A stretch of 64,000 bases of DNA from Mallotus nudiflorus (GCA_947683625.1 CANTUR010000619.1:186001-250000); one strand, 5' to 3'; counted from the stretch's first letter, positions 1 through 12,349 are shown. Notes: generated from the letters alone by a model not told the origin. Made by a program: numbers and translations.

Positions 1-209
1 TTAACTATCACTCACACCTAAAAGCTCAAGTATACATAAGAGATTTTTCCATAAATTTTTTACTAATACACCAAATATAAGTGGTGATCGACACACTTAA
101 TAAAGGAAGTAAATAACTCAATTTATAATCAATTTATAACTAAATACCTCCCTCCTATCACTTCTTTCCAATGTGTGATTTTCACATCCATCCTTTAATT
201 TGTTTATCA
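1..209 (-). repeat. LTR of the remnant element (truncated by window)
   Basis: This segment aligns with the last 230 or so bases of 1174-1622, sharing blocks such as CACCAAATATAAGTGGTGAT and CACATCCATCCTTTAATT. It is the downstream LTR in minus orientation, ending near CA at 208-209. Confidence 0.6.
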
Positions 210-1159
210 TATTTCAATAATATTCACCATGATTAAAAAAAAAAAAAAAAACTAACTCAATAACACTGTAAGCTATGATAGTTATAATTCTAATAACAAG
301 AATTGTTATACTCCACCATAAGAGTATACATATTTGAAATTCACTAATTCTAAGAATTTTTACTTCAATCAGTTTATGTCAAAAAAACTATTAATAAGTT
401 ATGGTACAACTTCCAATGTTGATTATCTAGAAAGTTCATTAATCATCGATATCAATTTCACCACACACCTTACATCAACTATCAACTTATGCAAACTGTG
501 GACTTGCTAACATGCCAAACCTTAGAGATCAATAACATGCCAAAATGATAATTCAGTCTCTTATAGAGAAAAGAGACTCATTACTGGTGATAATATCAAC
601 ATCTCCATTTATTGATTTTGGAGCAATTTGCTGAACCCTGCTCCATCGATAATTTTTCGTTAGGTGCCAAGATTGCCCACACCTTCAAATTTTTATGTAA
701 ACCAGATTGATTATCATTGACTTTATCTCGCCATTAATCAATACCAACCCACATCAAATTTCTTCACTTCAAAGTCAAACTCATTTTTGCTTAATAATTT
801 ACAGTACCTTCGTATACTTGAACAATACTTCCTGTTACAATGACTTCACTCGTGATTAATGAGTAAACAATTGTGTCTACAAAATACATTAAGAAAGTTT
901 CCATGAGAGATTAGAGGAACACAAATGGTTCACTTAAATTCCAACTTTCTTAGGCAATTATAGCCTTTGCGACAAAACTTTATTAACTGTAGCTGTACTT
1001 ACTTACACAATACCACATTCTATAAATACAATACAAAGGACTTCCAGTTGGATCACAATAATTTTTAAAAAATCTTTTCTGATGTGGAAGATCGGATAAA
1101 GCTGCAACCACAGAGCATACTAAAAATTTTAAAGAAACTCATCTCTTATCGAACCATAG

Positions 1160-1171
1160 GCTATGATGCCA
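1160..1171 (-). other. Primer-binding site, tRNA-iMet type
   Basis: The plus strand reads GCTATGATGCCA. The canonical complement is GCTCTGATACCA, so 10 of 12 bases match. It abuts the LTR start TG at 1174, the spacing expected of a primer-binding site. Confidence 0.6.
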
Positions 1172-1173
1172 AT

Positions 1174-1622
1174 TGTTGAGGAAAATTGAGCCCCTTAACA
1201 ATCCAACAAGTACTTTCACTACTTTAGATCACAATATGAATAAAAATACTTAAAAAATAAAAAAGAAAAACACATAATAATTTAATGTGGAAAACTCCTA
1301 AATTGAAAAAAAATCATAGGTGTTGTTAATAAAAAATCAAGAAAAAAATATTCACTGTATGAAAAATTATTACAACTATATTACAAAATATTTAACTCTC
1401 ACTCTCACCCATACCTCAAAGTTCAAGTATACCCAAAAAATTTTACATAAATTTTCTACTAGTATAATTAATAGTTTTCAATGGTACACCAAATATAAGT
1501 GGTGATTGATAAACTTAACAAAATAAGTAAAAAGCTCAATTTATAATAAAATTACTTACTTCTTCCTTTACTTCTTTCCAACGTGGGATTCCCACATCCA
1601 TCCTTTAATTTTTTTTTATTCA
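1174..1622 (-). repeat. LTR of the remnant element (complete copy)
   Basis: It begins TGTTGAGG next to the primer-binding site and ends in CA at 1622, after the shared T-rich end. Its right half repeats at 1-209. The short ORF that can be read here (1320-1505) has no coding character. Confidence 0.6.
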
Positions 1623-2600
1623 TATTTATGAATAAGTTGGAGGCATCTTGTGATCTTGCAGCACAAATAAAGCCAACGGGTAAGCTTCCATTCTTGCTAT
1701 TTGCATTGGGAGGCATTAAGGCCCCTTCTGATGCAGCACTCGTGACGCAATTGTGATGCAGGGGTGTGCTTATTAGATCTGAAGTTTACACATCAGATAT
1801 CTTATAAAGTTCAAATCCATATAAGTGAGGTTCTGCAAAATGTTGAAGCTGTTAAGCACTATGATGACATTTCTGTCTTGGCATAATGTATCTATGGATT
1901 GGAAGGTACCATTGAAAAGGATGATAATATTGAATATTATTTGTTCTGATGCGCCTCTCTGGTTAGTCTAAGAATTCTAAATATGTCTATTAATTGTAAA
2001 TTTGTTTTAGGTTCTAATTCGTTGTATATGTATATATATTAGTATTCCTGATTAAAGTATAATCAGTTTGCATAACAGCAAGGTAGTAGCTTGATATGCA
2101 GATCTTGCATCCAGTTTTTGTCTGCTCATACCCAGAAGCAGTGTTGTTTACAGGGACATGATAATAACATTATATTGTTATGCAATGTAACACAGATTGG
2201 GAACTGCACATCGCCTTCTCCTTGGAAGCGCGGCTGATTAGGTCCTGAAAGAACCCTAGCCCCTCTAGTTCCAAGTTGCCAGTCTTACATTCAGTTCCTG
2301 TCTGCTCTAAACACAGGAGCAGCATTATAAATAGGAACATGATCCTTCATAATATTCTTATAAGCTACAATATAGAATGGAAACTGCATGCCACCTTCCT
2401 GAAGAACCATGATCTTATCAGGTTCTGAAAAAACCCTGACCTCTCTAGTTCCAAGTTTCCAGTTCATTCAGTTGCTTCTGTACTTATAGATTAATCAAGC
2501 AGTGTTGGAAAAGGAATGCACGCAGTATGCAATCCTTTGACTGCTGTTTCAAATGATAATTATCAATGAAAGGCATCCTAGTTGCAAAGATAAGTATCTC
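1623..2600. other. Intergenic stretch with a tandem duplication
   Basis: No gene is seen. It holds the 3' flank of BAC2, and two diverged copies of a unit of about 180 bp lie at 2111-2294 and 2295-2471. Confidence 0.6.
2111..2471. repeat. Diverged tandem duplication, unit about 180 bp
   Basis: Both copies contain in order a TGTCTGCTC motif, a GGAACATGAT or GGGACATGAT motif, GGAACTGCA or GGAAACTGCA, a CCTTC block, AACCCT and CTCTAGTTCCAAGTT, and both end in CATTCAG. Divergence is substantial, so the duplication is not recent. It may overlap the 3' untranslated region of BAC2. Confidence 0.65.
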
Positions 2601-4362
2601 CTATATCGTATTCTCTGTTTGAATGTTTCCATTATTGAATAAACACCTTAATGCAATTTCATAAGCAGAAAATATTGCTCCATTCACAACAAAAGCTCTT
2701 GCAACAGCAGTTCCCAAGCCACGCCAGAGGACCCTGTAACCTTCCTCCTTAATGCTTCTTTGAAAACAATCTAGAATGCCATTATACTTCTGCGGGGAAG
2801 ATGGTGTTTGAGCTTGCAGTCTAGTTTTTATAACATCTGTTGGATAACAGCAGACCCAACTTGCCACTCCTGCTAGTCCTCCTGCTGTCAGCATTGTTCT
2901 TAAGCTTTCTTGGCCATTCTTTCTGCAGCCAGGGTGAAGCTGCTCTCTCATGTACTCATATGTCCAGAAGTAGAAGCCGTGGGCAGGTGCATCTCTAAGG
3001 ACAGTGATAGAAAAACCTCGATAAATTCCTCTTAAACCTTCTGTTCTGATTATGCTTTTGGCAACACTTATTGGACCGTGGTGGCAATCTACTCGATGAA
3101 GTTTTGCTTGAGTTTTATCCTGCAATTGAAGGCGGATCTTTACTAGTTCGACAGGAGAAAGTATCAAGCTCTGCAAAGCTCCAGTACCAATTCCTCCTAG
3201 AGCAACACCTTTGAAGGAAGGAGGATTATTAACTGAAACTGATGTGTCAAATGCTCGTGAAAGGATAGCATAAATCTGGAAAGCCATGGCATTCTGAAAC
3301 AAGCAAGCATATCATCAACTCAGGTCATATCCAAATTATAATAAATTCATTGAACAATTACTCTATTGTATAGGAACCCAGAAGTTCATATATGTTTTTC
3401 ACTTCCTCACCATACTACTTTAAAAAAAAAAAAGATATCCTCATTTTTTTCTGAGCTTTGTCGCGTTATAAGGAAGTCAGGACTGTTATTAATAATTTTT
3501 TTAAATAATTTTTACAAACCATTACAAGGGATTTATGAAAATTAATTTTTTAGTGGCATGGACCATGGGATGGGACTTGAGCTGAAGCTTGTAACTTTTG
3601 CTGATATGGTGAAGAAGGCTCTTTTTAACTTTATAATGGTGGAAAGCAAAAGGCATGAAGGATGTTATATCAAAGATGCTGTGATATAAATTAATATATC
3701 ATGGTAGGCTATCTATATGATCTCAGAGATAAGTAGGGCTCATTACCAGACAAATTTCAAGATAGAGACATTTCTTAAAAATTTAAAACTGGTCGGTGTC
3801 CATTACTTGGAAAGTATTAAATCATGACCAAAAAGAAACCTCAAGGACAGTGACTCCCACAATATTCTAGTCCCCACAAGTTCAATCCTTAGAGATTCAT
3901 TATTTTGCTATCATACTCAACAGCAAATACTGTTTCAGTATCCAGATTAAAAAAAAACAGAACCAAAATCCAAGTTGAATGATTTCTCTTATGGCTAACA
4001 CAATCCTGGTATGATTTTAATTTCAGTGCAAGAAAATTATCATATTATCAAAGAAAAAAAAAAACTGCTAAACTCGTTTTAAGGAATATAAAGAAAGTTG
4101 TAAAAATTTGTTGGTGATAGTTTACCTGAAAGGTGACTGAAGCCAGAGGTGCACCCATGCCTCTATAGAGTGCACCAGGGCCATCGGTGGAGATGACACG
4201 GCGGACGATACTCAAGGCAGATCCAGAGTTCGAGTTCTGTTGTTGCCTGATGCGTAGAGTATCAAGAGGATAACCAGAAATTATACCTGCAATGCCACCA
4301 AAACCACCAGCAACAAATTCTCTGCCCCAACTGCTAGCAAGAAACTCCGGCCAAAAATCCAT
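2601..4362 (-). CDS. BAC2: Mitochondrial basic amino acid (arginine) carrier, two exons
   Basis: Mitochondrial carrier family (SLC25) protein of 309 residues, the usual size. Exon 1 is 4126-4362 (79 codons); exon 2 is 2601-3293. The intron 3294-4125 has GT (GTAAA) and CAG borders in phase 0. Three carrier repeats are visible, each with the Px[DE]xx[KR] signature: P32-L-D-T-L-R37, P126-V-E-L-V-K131 and P230-T-D-V-I-K235. The N-terminus MDFWPEFLASSWGREFV and the segment RDAPAHGFYFWTYEY match my memory of the plant BAC2 carriers, which exchange arginine and other basic amino acids across the inner mitochondrial membrane and act in arginine catabolism and stress. The start chosen is the first ATG after a likely 5' leader intron. 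No break is seen, so the gene looks functional. Substrate is inferred from the family. Confidence 0.93.
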
Positions 4363-4384
4363 TATGGCCTCACACTCTCATTCT

Positions 4385-4549
4385 CTGAAAAAAAAAATCC
4401 AAGATTGAATCTTTCCTAGATACTAACAGGAACCCAATTCTTGTTTCTCTGTATAATAGATACCCAAAAAGTTTTTTAACAATCAATACAAGCAGTTCCT
4501 TTTCTTATACGTATCAGAAATCACTTTCCTCCTAAGTTTAGTTCCTTAC
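4385..4549 (-). other. Possible intron in the BAC2 5' leader
   Basis: On the minus strand, GATGA is followed by GTAAGG (donor at 4548-4549). A T-rich tract ending in CAG lies at 4385-4387, 23 bases upstream of the BAC2 ATG. A CT-rich region upstream (4640-4760) looks like 5' untranslated leader. The short ORFs readable in 4521-4896 overlap each other in different frames and resemble no family. Confidence 0.4.
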
Positions 4550-4899
4550 TCATCGCAACTTCTTCCAAAATTGCACATGTACAATCAATCTTGGAAAAAT
4601 AATAATACAAAAAGAAGGAAACAAATCTTGAAAACTTAGAGACGTTTTGATTGCAAGTGCCGCTCTTCTTCAGTTGATCTTTCGTGAAGTTGATTAATGA
4701 TCTTGAATAGCGAAGAAGAAGAAAGATGAATGAAGAAAAACCCAATAATATAAAGAACGTGGAAAGCACAGAGAGAAACCACACAGTTTCTTTGTTTCTT
4801 AGACAAGGAAGGACCGAACCAAAAGCCACCGGTTGCTATTTTGTTGGAAGTGACACTGGTCGGGGAAACAGACAACGTACACTTTCCAGTATTCAATAG

Positions 4900-6966
4900 G
4901 ACCGCGACACGTGAATTCCAACTGCGTGATGATGTAAGATGATGATTATTGGGTGGTATCAGCTATGCGTAGCCGTGCAATTCTTTCGTACCGCAGTGTA
5001 TATACCATCGTCCATGATTAATAATTCATTAAACTAATAAGGGGTGGATTATTTGATAGGACTATTTTTATCTAGGTGACCATACAGTTTGATGTTATAA
5101 TATATAAAATCATGTTAAATTAATGATTTAAATTTTTTTATTATTTTTGTGATCCACCTACATAAAATTGAGTAAATTAGAGTTCATTTCAAAATCATAA
5201 TATATATAGTTACATTAGATTAAATAGTAGAAATTTTTTATTCAAATTAAATCAGATTAATTAAAATTAAATATTTAGCTTAAAAATGAAAAATATTTGA
5301 TTAATATATATTAAAAATATTTTATTTTTTATATTTTAATATATATTTAATAAATAAATACGTATTGATTATTTAATATTATATAAATTATATTCAAACG
5401 TAGGTAAGTATATTTTGAATGTAATGTTAATTATATTTTTTCTTCATCTTAAACAAAGATTTATCGATCGAAAATTCAGTAAGCGAATATTAAAATTTGT
5501 TTCCATTTAATCTTTCACCATAAAAAATGAAATTGTATTGAAGGTTCATGGTTGGTGGGGGGGTAGTGCTGGACTAGCAAACAAAAAGGAGGACGACCAT
5601 GCCTAGTTTTCATGGAAGAAGAAACAAGTGCGCGCAAACTTTATGAAATTTCAATTGCGTATTAGGCTTAAATTGAAGGATATATTATATCCTGATTGGA
5701 GATAACTAAATTAGTGACTGATGAGTCATGAACTAGTCATCATATCTTACAACCCTTTTACGTTTTTAAATCGTTCATGCATGTGTTTAGAGGGAAAATG
5801 AATTATTTATGCTTGTTAAAGGTTTTATTGGGTTATTTTTTATGTGTATATAATTAGATTTACTGAAAATAACTCAAAAACTGAACAAGTTTGAGCGAGA
5901 AGAAAAAAGAAAAATAACTATCCACAGACTCAATTTAGCTATGAACATATGTTTTATTTTGGGTAAAATAAAGATAAGTGGTTATTTGCTTATTGCTGCC
6001 AAAAAAAGGTTGGAATAGGATAGTGGGGATTTGGTAGAAAAAGGGTTGGCATATACAGCTGTGCCTTTGTTAGGCAAGGGGCGGCGTGACATCAATATAT
6101 ATTTTTAAGCTAAAGCAGCTCCAATTGCCAGTGCCTGGAGAAATTTCTGTACTGGATTTGAAAGCAGGCTGTTTTGTCTACTTTGGAGTAATGTATGCGT
6201 CTTAGATATCATGAAATATAATGTCTTTAATCTTTTTGTTGTAGAACTCTGATAATCAAAGTGGCTATTGATCCTGAATATGAATCTACAAATTCCGTAA
6301 TGAATATTTCCTTAACAGGTATTATTTTTCCGTGCCCATATTCTGACAGAATCATTACCCTCCTGTGTTCTGTTGGAAGGGATCACTTTGTACTGTTCTG
6401 ACAGAATCATCATTTTTTTTTTCAACACAGGGCAGATAAACCATAAGGCATATCACCCTTGTTAATCTCCGCGGTCAGAGGCACATGTTACCAAGCTTAA
6501 TGGAAAAATAAGTGCCAAGCCATCAAACCTGACAAAGAAAAATAGATTTCACTTTCCAGTGACCCACACTAAAGAAGCATCACAATGCCTTCAATTCCTC
6601 TTGCTCAAACTCCCTCTAATTCCAGCATTTTGCTAAAGAGAGAGGTTGTAGAACACCATTAGATAGTGGATTGATAAATAGAACTGAAGCCTTTCGAAAA
6701 AATGATGTCTCTAAATAAAATTTTTAATAATTTCCAGCGCTTGAAGCAAATGCAAGAAACCTTATCCTTGGCACAAAAGATTTATTGACTTTCACATAAT
6801 GACATTACGTCAAGGTTCAGTAGCATTTAGCACGAACACAGGACTTCGCACATTAAGCAAAACATGTAACAGTCCAGCACACTCAATAAAACATGTCAAC
6901 ATAATACAATATATAATAACACAATTTGAATCATATATGCTACTCCTGATTTAGATTTCAAAGCAC
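4900..6966. other. Intergenic, AT-rich, no gene seen
   Basis: Contains the BAC2 upstream region on the left and the 3' flank of the TMA7 gene on the right. The only structure I noticed is a 15-bp repeat, TTCTGACAGAATCAT, at 6341 and 6396, whose core TTCTGACAGAA is palindromic. Confidence 0.6.
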
Positions 6967-8217
6967 TCATTTCTTTCCACTCTTCTTGAGCCCAGCACCT
7001 CCAAGAGGTCCTTTCGATGATGCCTTGGCTTTGAGCTCTTTAAGTGCCTGTTCAACATGTGAAAACAAGTTAGTCTAATTATTTTTTTCATCTATACCCT
7101 ATGCAGATGAGAAGCTCCATAGTTAATAATCGAAGTACCTTCTCCTCCTCCTTCCTTTTCTGAATGTTGGCCAAATCAGTCTACACAATACATGAGCAAA
7201 CACAAATTAATCAACTGACAGATTGTAAACTTTGAACCTTCAAATTGTGTTCTGATAAGGTCCACGCAGAAAAAAACGTGACAGTAATTAACACCCGCTT
7301 GGAAAAAACTACACTGTGCGGATTGGATAGGTGTAAAGCTAAGATGATGAACACTAGTACAAATCAGAAGCAGAAGAATCCAATTTCTTGAAAGAGTTTA
7401 GCTTACAATTATCATCCACAATATGATAGGTATGACCTTAAACTTACAACAAAAAAAAAAAAGCAGAACTTGATTTGAAGAAAATAGAATGCAGCACTGT
7501 GTCAAAAATGAATTCATCAAATTCTTCCTAAGATATTGCAATTTCTAGAAAAAAATTGAAGTTACAATTGCTTTCACCAAATTATATACTTATTTTTCTG
7601 TAAAAAGTACCACCACCACATCAATCATCATGACACATGGTGAAACAAGAAAAAATCTATAAAACTTGATAAAATCCACATAATTTAAAATATATAGCAC
7701 AAAGACCTGGTTCAAACATGAATTCATAAAAGTCCTCCTAAGACATCTCAAATTTTCAATAGAGAAGCCATTAAATAAACAAATCCAACCCTCACAGTAA
7801 AAAAGAAAAATAAAAAAACGCCTCAGGGATTAAAAAAATATGGAATTTCTGCAAAATACAAATCCAAATCCAAATCAAATCAAATCAAACCAAACCAAAT
7901 CCTAGAGCTTAAGCAAGCAAATTACATATCTCCTAGCAGCATAAAAATACCTACCAACAAACAAAAACAATCTAATATAATTAAAAAAAAAAAACTATTT
8001 GAAAATTGAACTAAAATTTTAATACCTCGTCGTATTCCTTCTTATCAGCCTTGGGTTGTTTCAAAGGCTTTGCTTTTCCACCTAAAATTCACAAAAGAAA
8101 ATAAATAAGAAAAAAAAATCTATCTAAGAAAGCTACGATCTTGACCAAAATTATAGAGTTTAACTAAAGTTTTCATCAAATTGAAGGTATAAGGAAAGCA
8201 CCTTGCTTGGAAGACAT
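6967..8217 (-). CDS. TMA7: Translation machinery-associated protein 7 (TMA7/CCDC72 family), four exons
   Basis: Assembled from four exons on the minus strand: 8202-8217, 8026-8081, 7139-7180 and 6967-7047. All introns have GT-AG ends and phases match, giving 64 codons plus TGA. The product starts MSSKQGGKAKPLKQPK, has a charged middle (KRKEEEKALKELKAKA) and ends GGAGLKKSGKK. This is the full length and layout of the eukaryotic TMA7 family, a lysine-rich protein associated with ribosomes and translation in yeast. A short helical coiled segment is likely around residues 30-50. No membrane segment or signal peptide is seen. The first exon has only 16 coding bases, so ORF searches miss the gene. 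Telo-box motifs lie just upstream. It looks intact. Confidence 0.93.
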
Positions 8218-8225
8218 GGCTCTTA

Positions 8226-8291
8226 GTTAGGGTTAGGGTTGATTTCACAGAGTCGGAAGAGATTGAGAGTTACAAGACAAGACCTAACCCT
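8226..8291. promoter_or_regulatory. Telo-box motifs in the TMA7 promoter/leader
   Basis: On the minus strand two overlapping AACCCTAA motifs lie at about 8226-8240, within 25 bases of the TMA7 ATG. A further AACCCTAA on the plus strand lies near 8285. Telo-boxes are well known in promoters of plant ribosomal-protein and translation genes, which fits the downstream gene. Function here is inference. Confidence 0.6.
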
Positions 8292-8499
8292 AATTGACAC
8301 AATAGCCTGTAATTCGTGAATTGGGGAAAAGAGTAGCAACCTAGGTGCCTTATAAAAAAGGCTGTAAAGGTTGCACGTGCGCCGCTCGCGGTCCATGGTG
8401 GCCGCATGGACCAAGGATTTATGTGGTAATATTACTTGTGTATCCTTGGGAAAAAATGCTTTTTTCAAAGGATTAGATGGGTAGTTTTGGAATGCAAAG

Positions 8500-9035
8500 T
8501 TAAGAAATTAAATTTATGGTTTTTTATTTTGTCTAAAATTGAAAATAATTTGGCCAATAAAGTGGATTCAATAAGTAATTAAGAAAGGACACCTCGCGAC
8601 ATGTATATGTTGTCCATGGTAGGGTCAATGTTTATTTTGTCCCCAATTTTTTTTTTTTTAAATTTCAATTTTTTTAACAATTAATTCAATGAGAAAATTT
8701 AAAACCTAAAATGAACTGAATGAATCGTCATATTTTAATTTAAATATTTATAATTTGTAAATAATTTTTTTAATTAAACTTTGTTCTTTTAAAAATTTAA
8801 TTTAAATTAAAAAATTAGTTAAAATGAGGGAATTTAAAATCTAAAATGAGTTGTATGAATTCGTATTATAATTTAAACATTTTTAGTTTGTAAATAATTT
8901 TTTAACTAAGATTTTATTTTTTGAACGTAAAAAAATTAAAAAAAAGTAAAATGGTAAATCTTACGAATCACGGTAGACATTTTTATTTCAATAAATGAGA
9001 ATGATTTTGAAGAAAGAACTTATATATCCTATAAG
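8500..9035. other. AT-rich spacer with a direct repeat
   Basis: No gene is seen. Two copies of a roughly 100-bp AT-rich block lie at 8691-8790 and 8826-8925. Both begin with AATTTAAAA followed by CTAAAATGA, and both contain TTTGTAAATAATTTTTT. Confidence 0.6.
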
Positions 9036-12025
9036 TTATCTGGCTTCCATTACTGAAATTGATACAAGATTAATGGAATATTTATGGGACTCGTTTTCTA
9101 ATGCACCAGGTTCTTGCACAGCTGTATTTAGTACGAATGCTGGCTGTTTTGGAGCAGTTAACAAACTAGTTTCGTTTGAAAGCATTGAAACAACATCTGA
9201 CATGGCGGGTCTATCTGCTGCATGATGTTGTACGCATAAAAGACCATTATGAAAGTATCTCAGCACTTGATTTTGGGGCAACAATTCATCCAATGTAGGA
9301 TCAATAAGCTCTAAACATCGGTTTTCTTTCCAACGCAGCCATGCCTGTTTCACAATTCCAGCCGAACACAAAGCTTCAAAATTTGGACAGAGATAACCTA
9401 ATAGTGTTTGAACCAACCAAGGGATCAACAACTTACATATCCTATGAGGTTGACTGGGCTCCCAGAATGATGGAAACTTGTATTCTTCCTGCCACTAATG
9501 ATCTCCAGCAGTAAGACCCCAAAGCTGAACACATCAGTTTTGGTCGAAACAACACCATTCATAGCGTACTCCGATGACTTGTAACCACTGAACATTAATT
9601 GTAAAGACATTCTTAGTAATTGAATGCACACTTCTTGTGCATAAACACATAAGTAATCTTTGATTGATTGTAGATGTAGTTTACACTCACTATGTTCCAA
9701 CAATTCTATTGGTATTTGCTTCAGATTCTTTGAGCCCAAATATTCTAGCCATACCAAAATCTGATATTTTTGGATTCATTTCATCGTCAAGCAATATGTT
9801 GCTAGCCTTTAAGTCTCTGTGAATCACTCTTAATCTTGAATACTTGTGAAGATAAAGAAGTCCTTGAGCAATACCATCAATAATTTTGATGCGTTTCTTC
9901 CAATCTAGTATACTCTTTCTGTGAGAACCTGTCTTGAAGAACAAATCAGCAGAGAAGTTTTTGACCAACATATAAACTATACAACACAAGCAATAATCGT
10001 AAGCATATATGCAAAGCTAAAGTTAACGTACCGAAAATATAGAAATCCAAACTTTTATTCGGCATATACTCGTAAACTAATATCCTTTCTTCTCCTTGAA
10101 TGCAAAAGCCTAAAAGTATCACAAGATTAGTATGCTGGAGTTTAGCAATGAGTATAGCTTCATTCATGAACTCTACTAGTCCTTGCCCTGAACTTCTTGA
10201 AAGTCTCTTAATTGCAATCTCTTGTCCGTCTGGTAAATTTCCCTGCAAATTAACATTTCTTATCAGTGATCATTCACATAGACTGAATCTGAGTCTCAAG
10301 ATTTCACCTTATAAACTGGTCCAAATCCGACTTCGCCGAGCTTGTTTTCAGTTGAAAAATAATTTGTAGCAAGAGCAATTATTTCAAAACTGAACATTTG
10401 CACTTCATCCCATTGATTCTTCTGTGCTCTTGTTGTACCATATGTGGTCAAAGACAATGCATTGAGTTCATCCAATAGAACCTTTAGGCTCGCCTGTTGA
10501 TTTCCTAATAATCGAGTCAAGTCACATACGAAAGTGGAACTCGAGAAGTCATTTTTGATTGATCATTAAGAGAAATACAGAACCATGTGTAACTTTTCAG
10601 AATTTACAGCAAGAGATTACCTTTCCCCCAGCACTTTTTCCATAAGGCATAACCAAATGCACAGTGCAGTTACCAGAAAAATTCCTGCTAGCATGATAGT
10701 TACTGATAGCCACCACTTGTTCACTGCATTAAAGAAAGAAACTTTTCATCGTATCAAGCTAACACTAGTCTTCTTTCTTTTGTGTAGACAAAATGACAGG
10801 GCAGCTTGTATTGTTTTTAAGCCAAATATGAAGCAGCAGAATGCTTTAAATCTTACCTTTGTCAAGGATGTAAATTTCCCGTGAATCATCTGAATTAGAT
10901 CCTTTGAAACTTGCTGCTGACCTCCATATTTCGCAGCCGGTGCCATCTGCATACTTTGAAGCATAGGCAACACAAGAACAATTCATCAAACAGTTCAACT
11001 TACAATCTACAAAAGTCAAATTGTCACTATCACCGTACTTCAACCCATTCTTGAATATGAAACCTGTTCGAAGCTTGAAACGAAATGCAACCTGAGAACT
11101 CCTAAAGTTTGAGAGATTCTGCTCCACACAATCAACTGTTGGGCTCATATAATCATAAGGAGCAATACAGTTAACTTCTGCATGATAATTGTTTTCCCAG
11201 AAACCCAACAGCACTCCCTCTGGATTAATCGTTAACCTTGGAAACATACTATTGGCTCTATTTACATAATATTTGAAGAATGTTTCATTCTCATTGGAAA
11301 TGTAGCTGAAGTTGTACAGAACATTAAGGGACAAGTCACCTAACAGATAAAACTGCCCAATCCAAGACCCACTAGCCCAGTAGGCATGCTTTTGTCTCCA
11401 GATGATCAACTGATTTTTACTGTCAGGATCCATGCCGAAAGCAAAAGTTCCCCTAGCAGGTGACTCAGAGCTTCTCCAAGATGTTACAGACCAATTCTGC
11501 CCAGTTTTGCAATTAACTCCTATTCATCCCTGGCAGAAATCTGTCAGTAGGATAATCAAAGCTTTGCCATAAAACCTGCTTTATGGATCCATCTGAATCC
11601 AGTTCAGATAATATCAAGTTGCCAGTATTTTCCAGGGTAGCAACTGTGTTGGTGCTTGCTTTCTCAACTTAATATAAGAAAATAGACCTATCCACATCAT
11701 GCAAAATTTTCAAGTTGCCCTGACTGTCTATTGTAAGGATTCCAGAATCACTGAAGATTGGTTCGTCTCGATTTGCAACCCATACAGGAAACTTTTCTTC
11801 AATGTAATTGTACCATATTCCCAAGTAAGAGTTTTTTAACTTACTCTGCTTGCCAACAGTGCCAAACTTCAACCTGAACATCCAATTAGCTGAAACTAGT
11901 TCCTGATCAAATTTAAACTCTTGGCCTTGCAGAATTGTCGAAGTCTGGGATAGAGAAAGCCTTGTTAAGAGTAGTAGAAAACAGGAGAAACTGACGAGGA
12001 AAAGGTTCTTCTCTGTGATGGCCAT
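9036..12025 (-). pseudogene. G-type lectin S-receptor-like Ser/Thr kinase, copy 1, broken
   Basis: Seven-exon SD1-type receptor kinase. Exons: 10857-12025 (signal peptide, bulb-lectin with PVWVANRDEPIF, S-locus and PAN domains), about 10617-10722 (transmembrane), 10308-10504, 10032-10242, 9691-9928, 9437-9587 and 9036-9344. The start MAITEKNLFLVSF is chosen because copy 2 starts alike. Breaks: an in-frame TAA follows DRSIFLY near 11669, and a 2-base deletion lies near 11515, after which the lectin frame resumes. The phase between exons 2 and 3 does not join cleanly. The kinase keeps the VAIK-type lysine (EIAIKRL), HRDLKASN and DFG, but the ATP loop reads GEVGFG instead of GEGGFG and the SPE motif reads SSE. 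Such kinases sit in the plasma membrane and act in defence or recognition. This copy is probably dead. Confidence 0.85.
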
Positions 12026-12345
12026 TACTTGACAATGAATAGCTGAAATTGTATGAAAATTTACTATAAACTGAAACAAAAGGAAAGATGGGTAGAACTC
12101 AAGTGCATTTTTTCATCTACTGCGTGTTCGTTCTTACCTTATCAAGATTGTGTGCAAATATTTAGTCCACACAACCAGAACCCATGACACTTTCAGCAAG
12201 CTGACTGGTCAAAGGCAACCTCTTTTTCATTGAATTTTCAAGTGTGAAAACAAGAATATAAACTCTTGAAAGTGTCCAACTAGGATTCCATAATTGACCA
12301 AAATAAATGTCAAGATCAGCAAAGTAACAGAAGGGAATTAAGTGT
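12026..12345 (-). promoter_or_regulatory. Upstream region of kinase copy 1, duplicated at copy 2
   Basis: Closely similar to 28327-28645 upstream of copy 2, so the promoter was duplicated along with the gene. It ends at AGTGT (12341-12345), the left target-site duplication of the Tat element. Confidence 0.75.
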
Positions 12346-12349
12346 TGAT

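Larger units (their letters stand above)
1..1622 (-). mobile_element. Remnant short LTR element, tRNA-Met primed, minus orientation
   Basis: Positions 1-209 and about 1391-1622 are diverged copies of one sequence. The right copy extends left to a TG at 1174, directly preceded by 1160-1171, which resembles the reverse complement of the usual tRNA-iMet primer-binding site with two mismatches. The arrangement is therefore LTR (cut by the window edge), an internal part of under 1 kb, a primer-binding site, and a second LTR of 449 bp, all reading on the minus strand. The internal part (210-1159) is AT-rich with no recognisable gag or pol, so this is a non-autonomous or internally deleted copy. The LTR style resembles Ty1/copia elements, which is inference. 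The target-site duplication cannot be tested because the left end lies outside the window. Confidence 0.6.

Noticed and set aside
4521..4896. Two overlapping minus-strand ORFs upstream of BAC2
   Set aside because: Different frames, no family resemblance, and they fall in a CT-rich stretch that fits a 5' leader and promoter.
8223..8468. 81-codon ORF upstream of TMA7
   Set aside because: Lies in the promoter and leader of TMA7, includes the telo-box repeat, and resembles no family.
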